This document shows positions 1 to 8,338 of a stretch of DNA of 64,000 nt, piece after piece. The stretch covers positions 62,001-126,000 of the forward strand of contig JBLXDJ010000001.1 in the NCBI GenBank assembly GCA_048264105.1, written 5' to 3'. The stretch is from Oceanospirillum sp048264105. Its GTDB lineage: Bacteria > Pseudomonadota > Gammaproteobacteria > Pseudomonadales > Halomonadaceae. The position numbers were made by a program, and so were the translations under genes. How positions within the stretch are numbered: position 1 is the first letter of the stretch; each line of letters starts with the position of its first letter. A model generated the notes under the pieces. That model saw nothing but the letters and a program-made list of their open reading frames with translations, did no database searches and had not been told where the DNA came from.

Positions 1-945
1 AGCCTGATCGATACCCGCTACCGAGCGCACAAACAGCTCACCGCCGATCTCAACACCAAAAGAGTGCCCTACAAGATGGCTGTCCAGGTCTGACGGCGCA
101 CAGCGGAAATGCTCACACAGGGCATCCACCAGTGAGATGGCGCGGTTTTCGCCGTCGCGCATCACCGACTGAACGGTACGGGTGTGGGCATCGGCTTCGA
201 TAATGGTGAAGTGGGTGCCGGTTTTCTGGAAGTTATGGCTTTTGAAAATGCCGTAACGCACCTGAGGCTTCAGCTTGCAGAACAGAATCAGTGCCTTGCC
301 ATCAACAATCCGCTCGCCATCAAACACCGCCGCCTGCTGAAAATCCAGCTTGCCACCGGCGGAACCACCGACAAAGTAACAGGGCAGTTTGTTGCTGGCG
401 TACAGCGCCTGCATAAAGAAGTTTTCACTGGCGGTCAGGCCATCGAAAAAAGTCAGCGCCAGGGTGTTCTGGGAGCGGACATTAAAGGGCAGGTTGATGC
501 GCTTAATCTCCTGCTCGATCTTTTGGGTGCGTTGCTGCTCATTCATCTGAATCTGGCCGCGTTTGATATCGTCGCAATGCAGATTCACCGTGCGCAGCTC
601 CACCGCCTCAAACAGATCGTGGCTGAAGCTTTGCAGTACGATGTTATCCCACTGGCCATCGGCGCTATGGTAAAGACTGTTGCCGCAGGAACTCAGCTCA
701 CCGGCGGTCATCACCGCGATAAACTTTTCTGCAAAGGGAAGGGCTTGTTTCAGGGAACGGGCAGTTTGTTCAAAGGGCAGCCAGGGAGAGATAAAGGCGA
801 TCACCAGTGCGGCATTACCTTCGGCAAAAGCGAGTTCATCAAGGCCCGGAGCATTGATCTGACTCTGGCGGATATTTTTGACCTTAACCGGTGCCTGTTG
901 GTTTTTCTGACTGTCTGCTGGCTTGCTTTTTTTATTCCAAAACAT
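1..945 (-). CDS. FIST domain protein, C-terminus cut by window edge
   Basis: This minus-strand frame stays open from an ATG at 945 to the window edge, giving 315 codons without a stop, so the C-terminus lies outside. The protein reads MFWNKKSKPADSQ and later has the FIST_N-like stretches ALVIAFISPW, NTLALTFFDGLTASE, YFVGGSAGGKLDFQQAAVF and SLVDALCEHF. FIST proteins are predicted small-ligand sensors, often linked to chemotaxis or cyclic-di-GMP signalling (family knowledge). The start at 945 has a G-rich ribosome-binding stretch about 8 nt upstream; an ATG at 951 is too close to it. The ligand cannot be predicted. A FIST_C domain is expected beyond the edge. Confidence 0.8.
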   Translation of the reverse strand, partial: MFWNKKSKPADSQKNQQAPVKVKNIRQSQINAPGLDELAFAEGNAALVIAFISPWLPFEQTARSLKQALPFAEKFIAVMTAGELSSCGNSLYHSADGQWDNIVLQSFSHDLFEAVELRTVNLHCDDIKRGQIQMNEQQRTQKIEQEIKRINLPFNVRSQNTLALTFFDGLTASENFFMQALYASNKLPCYFVGGSAGGKLDFQQAAVFDGERIVDGKALILFCKLKPQVRYGIFKSHNFQKTGTHFTIIEADAHTRTVQSVMRDGENRAISLVDALCEHFRCAPSDLDSHLVGHSFGVEIGGELFVRSVAGIDQA

Positions 946-1087
946 CGTCATATCCCCCGGACTTGTTGCACGATTTCAAAATCATACATTTGAAATGTCG
1001 GGAAAAGTCGCAGGGCAGTACGCAAGTATTAGGAAACAGTGCTGAAGTATGAGGCTGAGATGGGGGACGCGATGCTAAAAGTGTAAC

Positions 1088-1110
1088 AAGCCGGTATTAC
1101 TACCGGCTTT
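1088..1110. terminator. Hairpin between FIST gene and multicopper oxidase operon
   Basis: AAGCCGGTA and TACCGGCTT form a perfect 9-bp stem with a 5-nt loop, and a short T run follows on the plus strand. It lies just downstream of the multicopper oxidase stop on the minus strand, so it probably ends that operon. Confidence 0.5.
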
Positions 1111-1140
1111 AACCCTGATGCAGAGGTCTCCTGAGGCTGA

Positions 1141-2706
1141 TCAGCTCACGGAATCCTTATCCGGCCTATAGACATTCACCGCCTGCATCATACCCAGATC
1201 TTCATGGGTGAGGTTATGGCAGTGAAAGACAAAGGTGCCGGTGTAGTTCAGGAAACGGGTGCGGAATTTGATGCGCTCGAAAGGCTTCAGATTCACTGTA
1301 TCCAGCCAAGTGCCCGGTTCCACATCACCACCTGAGATCATCTGGAAGGGATTCACGTGGATATGGAACGGATGTGATTCGGCGGTGTGGTTATACACCT
1401 CCCATTCTTCAACGGCATTTAACGGAATCTGCCAGGCATCCTCACAGGAGAAGGGTTGCCCGTTTACCGTGTACTTGCGGCCTTTAGGATCGCCGGACAT
1501 GCCAAACTCCAGTCGACGGCCAAAAGTGACTTCCTCCGGGGTGATATCATCCAGATGTTCTGGGCGCGGCAGCTTGCCAGAGAAGAGCTTCATATCGTCT
1601 GCTGTTTCATCCGTTACTTCAAGCCAGGCGATAATATTCTCCGGTGCGGAATTGTCCTGTTCAATATCCCGCAAAATGGCGTAGCGCTGACCGGTGCTGC
1701 CGGAATCTGTCGGAGCCTTAACCAGAATATCCGCGCGGTTACCGGGAATCAGCACTGCTTTATTCATAATCTCACTGTATTCCAATGGGTTACCGTCAAA
1801 GCAGAGGACGGTAAAATCATGGTCTTTGATACCAAACAGCATATTGTCCATATGACTGGCATTCACCAGTCGCCAGCGCTGAACTTCACCGGGTTTCATA
1901 CGAATTACCGGTTTTAGCTGACCGTTGATCAGGGTATCCCCCGGCTGATTGAGTACTTCGTAGTCTTCACAGACACCGGCTTCATTTACCCTTGGCGTCT
2001 GGAAACAGAGCACCTGTTCTTTAGCCGCTTTGATCTCAGGAATCTCATCCATGGGCCCTTCAATAATCAGAGCTCCGGCCATACCACTGGCGACCTGAAG
2101 CGCAACGGAACCGTGAAAGTGAGCGTGATAGAAGTAGGTACCCGGCGGGTGATTCGCCGGAATCTGATAACGGTAATGCTCAGTCTGCTTATAACCCACT
2201 AAAAGCAGAATATTATCTGATGGGCTCTCCGGTGAAACATGAACACCGTGTACGTGCATATTGGTGACGTTAAAACCTCTTGGCGTGTTGTCTTCAACCG
2301 CCGGAACAGCTGTGCAAAGTTCCTGCAGCGGGTCATATGGTAGGTGGTTCTCTAGCGTCATACGCAGCGTGTCACCGACTTTTACCCGCAGTGTGTTGCC
2401 GATGGGTTTGCCGTCATAACAGCGCAGCATCACATCTTTACCTGCAAGGCGGTACTGGCCGTATTGTGCTTTAACGGTGACGTTAAGCAGACCATTGTCT
2501 GCGGCAACTTCTGCCGGGTTGATCAGAGGTTCTCCCTCAGAGACTTCCCGGCGGATGCCGGGCAGTGCGCAGCCAATGCCCAGTCCGGCCATGCTGCCGA
2601 TGGCCGTTAATCCCATGCCTTTCAGCAAGGTACGTCGTGGGATCAGGTTAGTGCCCGAGTGAGGCTTCACAGCTGAGTTATGTGCTTTTCGTGTGTTCTG
2701 CGTCAT
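1141..2706 (-). CDS. Tat-exported multicopper oxidase
   Basis: This 521-residue protein has a twin-arginine signal (RRTLLKG from residue 24) followed by a hydrophobic run and a Cys in LGIGC, so it may be a Tat-exported lipoprotein. Copper ligands are visible: HVHG (151-154), HAHFHG (194-199), HPFHIH, and the type 1/3 signature HCHNLTHEDLGMM (495-507, with H497, H501 and likely axial M506). It would oxidise a substrate or accept electrons in the periplasm and reduce oxygen to water. Its start overlaps the stop of the GMC oxidoreductase by 4 nt (2703-2706), so the two are translationally coupled and probably act together. Substrate is unknown. It could be the terminal electron acceptor for the flavoprotein (inference). 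Confidence 0.9.
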   Translation of the reverse strand: MTQNTRKAHNSAVKPHSGTNLIPRRTLLKGMGLTAIGSMAGLGIGCALPGIRREVSEGEPLINPAEVAADNGLLNVTVKAQYGQYRLAGKDVMLRCYDGKPIGNTLRVKVGDTLRMTLENHLPYDPLQELCTAVPAVEDNTPRGFNVTNMHVHGVHVSPESPSDNILLLVGYKQTEHYRYQIPANHPPGTYFYHAHFHGSVALQVASGMAGALIIEGPMDEIPEIKAAKEQVLCFQTPRVNEAGVCEDYEVLNQPGDTLINGQLKPVIRMKPGEVQRWRLVNASHMDNMLFGIKDHDFTVLCFDGNPLEYSEIMNKAVLIPGNRADILVKAPTDSGSTGQRYAILRDIEQDNSAPENIIAWLEVTDETADDMKLFSGKLPRPEHLDDITPEEVTFGRRLEFGMSGDPKGRKYTVNGQPFSCEDAWQIPLNAVEEWEVYNHTAESHPFHIHVNPFQMISGGDVEPGTWLDTVNLKPFERIKFRTRFLNYTGTFVFHCHNLTHEDLGMMQAVNVYRPDKDSVS

Positions 2707-4607
2707 GCTGGCTGCTCTCCCTTGTTGCTGACTGGTTCAATAGCAGAAACCGGCTTGTCGCTCTTAATGTTGAAAACCTGACGGGCTATATGATCTGCAG
2801 CCCTTAGTCCCAGTGCCGCTGCCGTCAGTGACGGCGACGCACTGCCCACCGAACAGTAATTCGCGGTGCCAACGACGTACAGATTGTCATGATCAAAGCT
2901 CTGACAGTGAGCGTTAACCACGGCAGTTTCAGGATCATCACCCATACATACTGTGCCTGCGATCACCGCATCCCCGGAGGTCAGGCTCAGCTGAAAGTTC
3001 TGCTCGGGCTTAGCCGGATCGTTGAATTCGCCTTTCACAAAAGCATCCCAGTTACTGTCGGTATCTGCTGGCATCGGCGTATCCCGTACTGTCTTAACAC
3101 CGATGGCATCAAAGACTTTAAGGTGCCAACTCCAGGCCTTGCGGCAGCCTTCCAGTGTGTAATCATCCAGCTGGAAATTCACCACAGGTCTTGGCAAACC
3201 GATGCTGTCCGGGATGTAGTCTGAACGCTTCGGATCTTTGGGGATGGTTACCCGGTTTTCCGGAATCGGCAGCATCTCAATCGTGCTGTGTAGGTTGAGC
3301 TGATGGGCTGTTCGCTTGTTAACGTAATTAAGCAGGTCGGGGCCCCAGAGACCTTGCCTAATACCTTCTTCAGCCTGGTTCAGTGGGCCAACACCAAACT
3401 TGAACGCTGAGTTCAGGATAAAGGGAGCGATAGAGGCGTAGTCTTTACGGAATTGGCCATCACGCCATTGACCAAAAGCACCTGTTGCAGAGACGGGACC
3501 GCGATAAGGATAGAGTGGCTTATCATCAGGTGTGTAGCCGATGGTATTGATATTGGCGAACCCCATCAGATTCCGGCCTACCTGATCAGAAGCGTTGGCC
3601 AGGCCAGTTTCCGGTACATTGTGACGGCCACCGGAAAGCAACATCAGGCGTGCCGTTTCAACCGCATGCGCTGCCAGAATATAGGTGGTTCCGGTTGCGA
3701 GTCCCACAGGACCTCTTTCAGGATCGGCATCAAAGTTACGGTAGTAAATACCTGAAATCTTGCCCGCTTTATCGACAGCTACCTGGTAGGCCACGCGGTT
3801 AGACAGGATTCGTGTGCCGAGTTTTTTCGCTTTTTCGACGTGCACGCTGGCATCGTACTTAGCACCAATCGGGCATATTGGCAGGCAGCTTGAGTTGCCA
3901 CAGCATTGCGGACGGTCATCACGGGGAATGGAGTTACGGCAGTGAGGTAGCGGCTGGCTGTCCGGTCCCAGATCGTTCTTAGCTACTTCCAGACCGATGA
4001 CTTTATCGGAGTAGGAGCGAGGCACTTCCGGCATCGGATATTTGATGTCTGGTGATGGCGCGATGCAGTCCGGCCCTCCGGCAACCCCCCAGGCATCTTC
4101 TACCTGATGGTAATAGGGTTCGATATCGTCATAGCGAATCGGCCAGTTTTTTCCGACACCATAGACTTCCTGCATACGGAAGTCGTTAGGAAACAAACGT
4201 TCGGCATGACCGGTCCAGTGCCAGGAGGTTCCCCCCACCAAACGCATAAAGTAGCCGTCGAATGCGACCTGTTTCTTTGGTTCTTGCGGCGCATGTTTAT
4301 CCTTGGGCAGTTTCGGCTGTACGTAGTAGCTGAGCGGATCACTGTCTTCCGGAATGGGAGCCCAGGGCATCATCTCGTAGGGCGAATTCGCATCTTTCTG
4401 CAGATCATTTTTATAGCGTTCAATCGCCTTCACCCGGTCGACTTCAGCACCGGCTTCAAGAATGGCAACGTTGAGTCCCTGCTGGGATAAGCGCCAGGCC
4501 ATTAGTCCGCCAACGACACCGGCACCCACGATAATGACATCTGCTTTAATGTGTTCAGATGGATTGTTTTCCTGAGACAGAATCTCTTCAGAGTAAGTTG
4601 GAATCAT
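2703..4607 (-). CDS. GMC-family FAD oxidoreductase (sugar/polyol dehydrogenase large-subunit type)
   Basis: This 634-residue protein opens with a dinucleotide-binding motif (VIIVGAGVVGG, about residues 24-34) and the acidic strand end ILEAG. A cysteine-rich segment CCGNSSCLPICPIGAKYD lies near residues 235-252. The C-terminal GMC block reads MGDDPETAVV, FDHDNLYVVGTANYC and SASPSLTAAALGLRAAD, closest in style to the alpha subunits of membrane-bound glucose, gluconate, sorbitol and fructose dehydrogenases. Unusually, the His that normally precedes the GT..MG motif is Val here (VIAGTVCMG), and the Asn of the NPTLT-like loop is Ser, so catalysis or substrate may differ. It is preceded by its likely small subunit and followed by the multicopper oxidase. 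Confidence 0.85.
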   Translation of the reverse strand: MIPTYSEEILSQENNPSEHIKADVIIVGAGVVGGLMAWRLSQQGLNVAILEAGAEVDRVKAIERYKNDLQKDANSPYEMMPWAPIPEDSDPLSYYVQPKLPKDKHAPQEPKKQVAFDGYFMRLVGGTSWHWTGHAERLFPNDFRMQEVYGVGKNWPIRYDDIEPYYHQVEDAWGVAGGPDCIAPSPDIKYPMPEVPRSYSDKVIGLEVAKNDLGPDSQPLPHCRNSIPRDDRPQCCGNSSCLPICPIGAKYDASVHVEKAKKLGTRILSNRVAYQVAVDKAGKISGIYYRNFDADPERGPVGLATGTTYILAAHAVETARLMLLSGGRHNVPETGLANASDQVGRNLMGFANINTIGYTPDDKPLYPYRGPVSATGAFGQWRDGQFRKDYASIAPFILNSAFKFGVGPLNQAEEGIRQGLWGPDLLNYVNKRTAHQLNLHSTIEMLPIPENRVTIPKDPKRSDYIPDSIGLPRPVVNFQLDDYTLEGCRKAWSWHLKVFDAIGVKTVRDTPMPADTDSNWDAFVKGEFNDPAKPEQNFQLSLTSGDAVIAGTVCMGDDPETAVVNAHCQSFDHDNLYVVGTANYCSVGSASPSLTAAALGLRAADHIARQVFNIKSDKPVSAIEPVSNKGEQPA

Positions 4608-4617
4608 TATTTAGGCC

Positions 4618-5352
4618 TCAGGCATTCTGCTTACTGTCGGATGGGGGAATGGCCGTTGTTTGGCTGTTTGCTTTGGTTTTATGTTCCGGCGGTGGATCCT
4701 GCCAGTAACCGAAGGGGCCACCACAGGTTGCAGAAGGCTTGGTAAAGGTACAGGCCTGCCAGGTCAGCGCCTCGTCATAGCTGATCTGACCGACCAGTTT
4801 GCCCCTCTCGTTAAGCAGATGTTTCGGATCGGTATGTCCTCTGAGGTTGCCACAGATACGCTGTACGTCGGGGTTGGTCAGGGCTTCAGGCGGTAGTTCC
4901 ACCTGACTGAGATACCAGGCTCGTAGCAGAGGCGCAAAAGCACTTTCTTCTGACCTGTAGAAGCTGTCATCGGGTTTTTCATCGGTCTGCCTGAAGCGCC
5001 TGGCGATTCTCGGCAGAGCGGTTTTATTGGCACTATCAGACAGAATCAACAGGGTGGTGATATCCCGCATTAGCTGCAGGTAGCTCAGGTCGTGTGCGAG
5101 TAATATCCGGTTGGGGTCAACAAGATCTCTGTAGTCTTTATAAAAGCCGGTTATCCAGCCGCTGACTTTCAGCAGTGCTTTGTAGATATCATCGTCGAAA
5201 TCTTCGGTTTTTACCGAGGCCAGTGCGATGCCGGGGGAAACGGAAAGAGCGGCTAAAACAGAGAGTTGCTTTAGGGTTGCACGTCTTTTCAGATCAACGT
5301 CACCGGGTGCGCGGGAGTGGGTTCGCGAATTGGGGCGCATAGTTATATCCAT
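4618..5352 (-). CDS. Sorbitol/fructose dehydrogenase-type small subunit with Tat signal
   Basis: The 244-residue protein has a Tat-like N-terminus (LKRRATLKQLSVLAALSVSP, about residues 25-44) and no other membrane span. The later segment SYDEALTWQACTFTKP and the motif CGGPFGYW resemble the small subunit of FAD-dependent sorbitol/fructose dehydrogenases, which is needed for export and stability of the large GMC subunit (family knowledge). The long hydrophilic C-terminal tail after WQDPP is unusual. It is first in the operon; the GMC gene begins 10 nt after its stop. No cytochrome c subunit, the usual third partner, is present. Confidence 0.75.
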   Translation of the reverse strand: MDITMRPNSRTHSRAPGDVDLKRRATLKQLSVLAALSVSPGIALASVKTEDFDDDIYKALLKVSGWITGFYKDYRDLVDPNRILLAHDLSYLQLMRDITTLLILSDSANKTALPRIARRFRQTDEKPDDSFYRSEESAFAPLLRAWYLSQVELPPEALTNPDVQRICGNLRGHTDPKHLLNERGKLVGQISYDEALTWQACTFTKPSATCGGPFGYWQDPPPEHKTKANSQTTAIPPSDSKQNA

Positions 5353-5563
5353 TATTGTTATCGGGTTCCTGTCGCGAGAGCGCTCGAATGGCTGTCGCGA
5401 GCAGTAACAATAAAGGAGTATTAAGACTATTTCTATTCTGTCGGGAGAGGTGTTTCGGCTTGAATTCGGGGTTCGGTTATCTCGTTTCCGTAGTCGGCCC
5501 CCGTACCATCAGCCTTAGCGGCTTGGGGTTAGCGGGAGCCAGAATTTCAACGGTTGTTTTTGG

Positions 5564-6070
5564 TCAGATTTCGGTGGTGTCGATCAGCTGAGTCCGCACT
5601 GACAAGGCATTAATCGCAATACCATGAATCATAGGATCAACCGTGGTGCAGGCGTCCTGCAGTACGCTGATCTGATAAGGCTCGGCCATTTTCGACAGGG
5701 CGGTATGGGTGATGCAGTTTTGCGTCATCATGCCGCAGAGCAGCAGTTCACTGACCTTAAGATCCGCCAGTAAACCGGACAATGGTGTTTGCTCAAACCC
5801 ATCGGCAAAGTTTTTAGTGACAACCGGTGCGTCCGGTGCCAGAGCCGCGATCTCTTTGTGGACTGCCGCGCCTTCGGTGCCGGGGTTAAAGAAAGGGCTG
5901 TTTTCGTTGCCTTCGTGACGGATCAGAATCACCGGAATCGATTTCTCGTTGGCGGTTTTGATCGCCTGTTTCATCTTTTCCAGTACCGTCTCTGTGTTCC
6001 AGAGTGGGTACTTACCCTCCGGGAAGTAATCGTTCTGCGGGTCAATCACCAAAAGTGCCTGTTCAGACAT
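5564..6070 (-). CDS. Isochorismatase-family cysteine hydrolase
   Basis: The frame is open to 6208, but the ATG at 6070 has a GAGGAG ribosome-binding site 7 nt upstream and gives a normal 168-residue family member starting MSEQALLVIDPQNDYF. The Asp-Lys-Cys triad is visible as D10 (VIDPQNDYF), K86 (VVTKNFADGF) and C119 (MMTQNCITHT). Such enzymes hydrolyse amides, nicotinamide or related small molecules; the substrate cannot be named. It is divergent from the GlxA-type AraC regulator at 6245, with 174 bp between the starts, which suggests control by that regulator. Confidence 0.85.
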   Translation of the reverse strand: MSEQALLVIDPQNDYFPEGKYPLWNTETVLEKMKQAIKTANEKSIPVILIRHEGNENSPFFNPGTEGAAVHKEIAALAPDAPVVTKNFADGFEQTPLSGLLADLKVSELLLCGMMTQNCITHTALSKMAEPYQISVLQDACTTVDPMIHGIAINALSVRTQLIDTTEI

Positions 6071-6244
6071 GTTGTTCTCCTCGCTATCGTTAACGTGATC
6101 AGTGCGGTTACTGATGTGATAGTTGCAGTCTAAATGGCAGGTTAAGCCCTGATTAGTGTCTGAATTGACAAATTTAAGGTTAAATATGACATTGTAGTCT
6201 TCGGCCAATCTTAGCTGCTGCCCTGCTGAATATTAGGAGTCATC

Positions 6245-7180
6245 GTGATATCTGTTGCCATTATTGTTTATCCCGACAGTCTCAAGTCCGCCGTTTATGG
6301 ACTGGAGGAGATGTTTATTCTGGCCAACCGTGTTGCCGGTGAGTTGGGGCAGGCGGTCTGTTTTGAAGCTCAGTTGATCACTTTTGAGGATCAGGGGTTT
6401 AGCGTCAGTGACGCGTTACTTGCTAAACAGTATCCGGTGGTTATTCTGCCGCCGGGGCAGCGGAGTGAGTTTTATCGTGAACCGCCCCCAGCGCTGACCG
6501 ACTGGATCAGGCAGCAGGCCGATGCCGAGAGCCTGATCTGCTCCGCATGTGCCGGTAGTTTTATTCTTGCCGCCACAGGGCTGCTGGACGGTAAGCGAGC
6601 CACCACTCACTGGGCATTTGAGCCGCTTTTTCGCAGGCAGTATCCGGAGGTGCAGCTCGATCTGGATCAGATTCTGGTGGATGAGGGGCGGGTGCTGACC
6701 GCAGGGGGTATGATGTCATGGCTGGATCTTGGCTTTGAGGTGATCTCCCGTTTTACCAGCCCCGGTGTTGTCCCCATGCTGGGTAAAAATCTGGTGGTGG
6801 ATACCGGTCAGAGGGCACAGAGTTTCTATCGACGCTTCCGGCCGGATCTCAGCCACGGAGATGAGGTGATTGCGAATGCCCAGAAACAGATCGAATCCCT
6901 GTTTCCGGCGCTGCCTTCCGTCGCGGAGTTAGCGGGATTGGTGCATCTGGGAGAGCGCACCTTTTTGCGCCGTTTTGAAAAAGCCACCGGACACAAACCG
7001 AAAAGCTATATGCAGCGTTACGCTATTCAGAAAGCCTGTGATCTGCTGGAAGAGAGTCGTGTTCCCTTTGAAACCATCGCCCGGGATGTCGGATACGAGG
7101 ATGCCGGAGCCTGCCGTAAACTCTTCGTGCGTATTATGGGGCTGACACCGGGGGAGTTCCGGCAGCGATTTCGGGAGTGA
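6245..7180 (+). CDS. GlxA-type AraC regulator (DJ-1/PfpI sensor plus AraC HTH)
   Basis: The 311-residue protein starts at a GTG preceded by AGGAG. Residues 1 to about 180 are a DJ-1/PfpI-like domain with the nucleophile-elbow-like ICSACAGSF; about 210-308 form a double helix-turn-helix of AraC type (SVAELAGLVHLGERTFLRRF and FETIARDVGYEDAGACRKLF). Proteins with this layout activate catabolic genes in response to small nitrogenous molecules (family knowledge). The divergent isochorismatase-like hydrolase is the obvious target (inference). A strong bidirectional terminator follows at 7228-7260. Confidence 0.9.
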   Translation: MISVAIIVYPDSLKSAVYGLEEMFILANRVAGELGQAVCFEAQLITFEDQGFSVSDALLAKQYPVVILPPGQRSEFYREPPPALTDWIRQQADAESLICSACAGSFILAATGLLDGKRATTHWAFEPLFRRQYPEVQLDLDQILVDEGRVLTAGGMMSWLDLGFEVISRFTSPGVVPMLGKNLVVDTGQRAQSFYRRFRPDLSHGDEVIANAQKQIESLFPALPSVAELAGLVHLGERTFLRRFEKATGHKPKSYMQRYAIQKACDLLEESRVPFETIARDVGYEDAGACRKLFVRIMGLTPGEFRQRFRE

Positions 7181-7227
7181 TGATAAAGCTGTATTTCGAC
7201 TCAGCGGAAGATCCCGTAGGAAGAGAT

Positions 7228-7260
7228 AAAAAAAGCGCACTAAATAGGTGCGCTTTTTTT
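7228..7260. terminator. Bidirectional terminator between AraC and LuxR genes
   Basis: A run of seven A, GCGCAC, a 7-nt loop, GTGCGC and seven T form a symmetrical hairpin, usable by the convergent genes on both strands. Confidence 0.9.
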
Positions 7261-7283
7261 AGGCCTGAAAGAGAAAAGAAGGG

Positions 7284-8207
7284 TTAACTTTCTATGCTCG
7301 AACTTTCCAGGCTGTTCAGGTGGCTCAGGAAGAGGGTAAAGATCTCGGACTGCGTCGAGGTGTTCAGCCGGCTGTGAATGTTTTTACGGTGAACTTTAAC
7401 GGTACCGACGCTGATGCTGAGAATATCCGCTATCGCCTTGGAGGAGTGGCCCTGCAGGATCAGCCCCAGAATCTCCTGCTCACGCTGGGTGAGTACGCCG
7501 CTGGCGAAGGTTTTCAGCGCCTGTTTAATCGGGCCTTCTGATTTCTCATACTTCACAAATTCGCCGGATTGCGCCTGCCAGAACTGCTGAACTAAGGCCT
7601 CAATAACCGGGAAGATACTCTTCAGGCGGTTCAGCTCCGCTCGGGTGATAGTACCCAACGCGGTTTTACGACCCAGTGCGATGGCACAGGTGGTGTGCTG
7701 GCTGAGAGGGATCGTCAGGTTTACCTCGTCCACCAGATCAAATTTGCGGTAGCAGGACTGGTAGTATTCGGTCTGATCGAAGGAGTCCGGTGCAATATCC
7801 ACCAGACGGGAGATGTTGGCTCCCATGCCGTCCTGAATACTGTTAAACAGTGGATCCAGAATATAGGCTTTTTCGATATAGCCTTTCAGGGTTGGGCTGT
7901 GTTCTGCCGGATCTTTCGGGTGCAGAATGATCGGCTTGAATGATTTTTTATAAGTCACCACCAGAATGGTGTCGAAATTACAGTGGTTACTCAGCACCTC
8001 TTCCAGTACCGGCATAAAACTGGGTACTTTGATGTGGTTGATGAGTGAGGCAATGTCCCTTGCGCATGGCGTGCTGATAAGCTCCGGATGATTTTTTGTT
8101 TGCATGGGGGATGTTGCTCCGGTGACTGCAGTGACTGATTCGGTATAGCGCGATGACGCCCGGGAAAACGAACTTCTGATTATCCGGTTAGACTGGATTA
8201 ATTGCAT
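7284..8207 (-). CDS. LuxR-type transcriptional regulator
   Basis: The 307-residue frame ends in a GerE/LuxR helix-turn-helix (LTQREQEILGLILQGHSSKA through VKVHRKNIHSRLN, about residues 237-290). The N-terminal two thirds show no receiver Asp pocket and look like an uncharacterised ligand-sensing domain. The start is uncertain: the ATG at 8207 has no clear ribosome-binding site, while an ATG at 8105 (MQTKNHPEL) has GGAG about 11 nt upstream and would give 273 residues. It lies downstream of the SpuC-like aminotransferase on the same strand, so it may regulate amine metabolism (inference). Confidence 0.85.
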   Translation of the reverse strand: MQLIQSNRIIRSSFSRASSRYTESVTAVTGATSPMQTKNHPELISTPCARDIASLINHIKVPSFMPVLEEVLSNHCNFDTILVVTYKKSFKPIILHPKDPAEHSPTLKGYIEKAYILDPLFNSIQDGMGANISRLVDIAPDSFDQTEYYQSCYRKFDLVDEVNLTIPLSQHTTCAIALGRKTALGTITRAELNRLKSIFPVIEALVQQFWQAQSGEFVKYEKSEGPIKQALKTFASGVLTQREQEILGLILQGHSSKAIADILSISVGTVKVHRKNIHSRLNTSTQSEIFTLFLSHLNSLESSSIES

Positions 8208-8254
8208 GTTTTTATTGTTATTTTGTTTATCTGGGGGCGTTTTAGCCTGTGATC

Positions 8255-8286
8255 AGATCGCCCGGGCTTAAAGCGCCGGGCGATCT
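8255..8286. promoter_or_regulatory. Strong hairpin between aminotransferase and LuxR genes
   Basis: AGATCGCCCGG and CCGGGCGATCT form an 11-bp stem with a 10-nt loop. No T run follows on the minus strand, so it could be a weak terminator or an mRNA-stabilising hairpin after the aminotransferase stop. A TGTGATCA sequence at 8248-8255 partly overlaps it. Confidence 0.5.
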
Positions 8287-8338
8287 TGTTTCAGGTTCTG
8301 TTTCAGATGATATGTCTCTGAAATAAGGCCTGAGGATC

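Noticed and set aside
184..993. Plus-strand 269-codon frame at the left edge
   Set aside because: It is antisense to the FIST coding frame, which has the family motifs and continues off the window; the plus frame has no recognisable domain.
6165..6193. TTGACA at 6165 as a -35 for the AraC gene
   Set aside because: No adequate -10 box at the right distance was found, so it is not listed as a promoter.
8248..8255. TGTGATCA before the LuxR gene as an extra GntR operator
   Set aside because: It is only a partial match and overlaps a hairpin; one copy could be chance.
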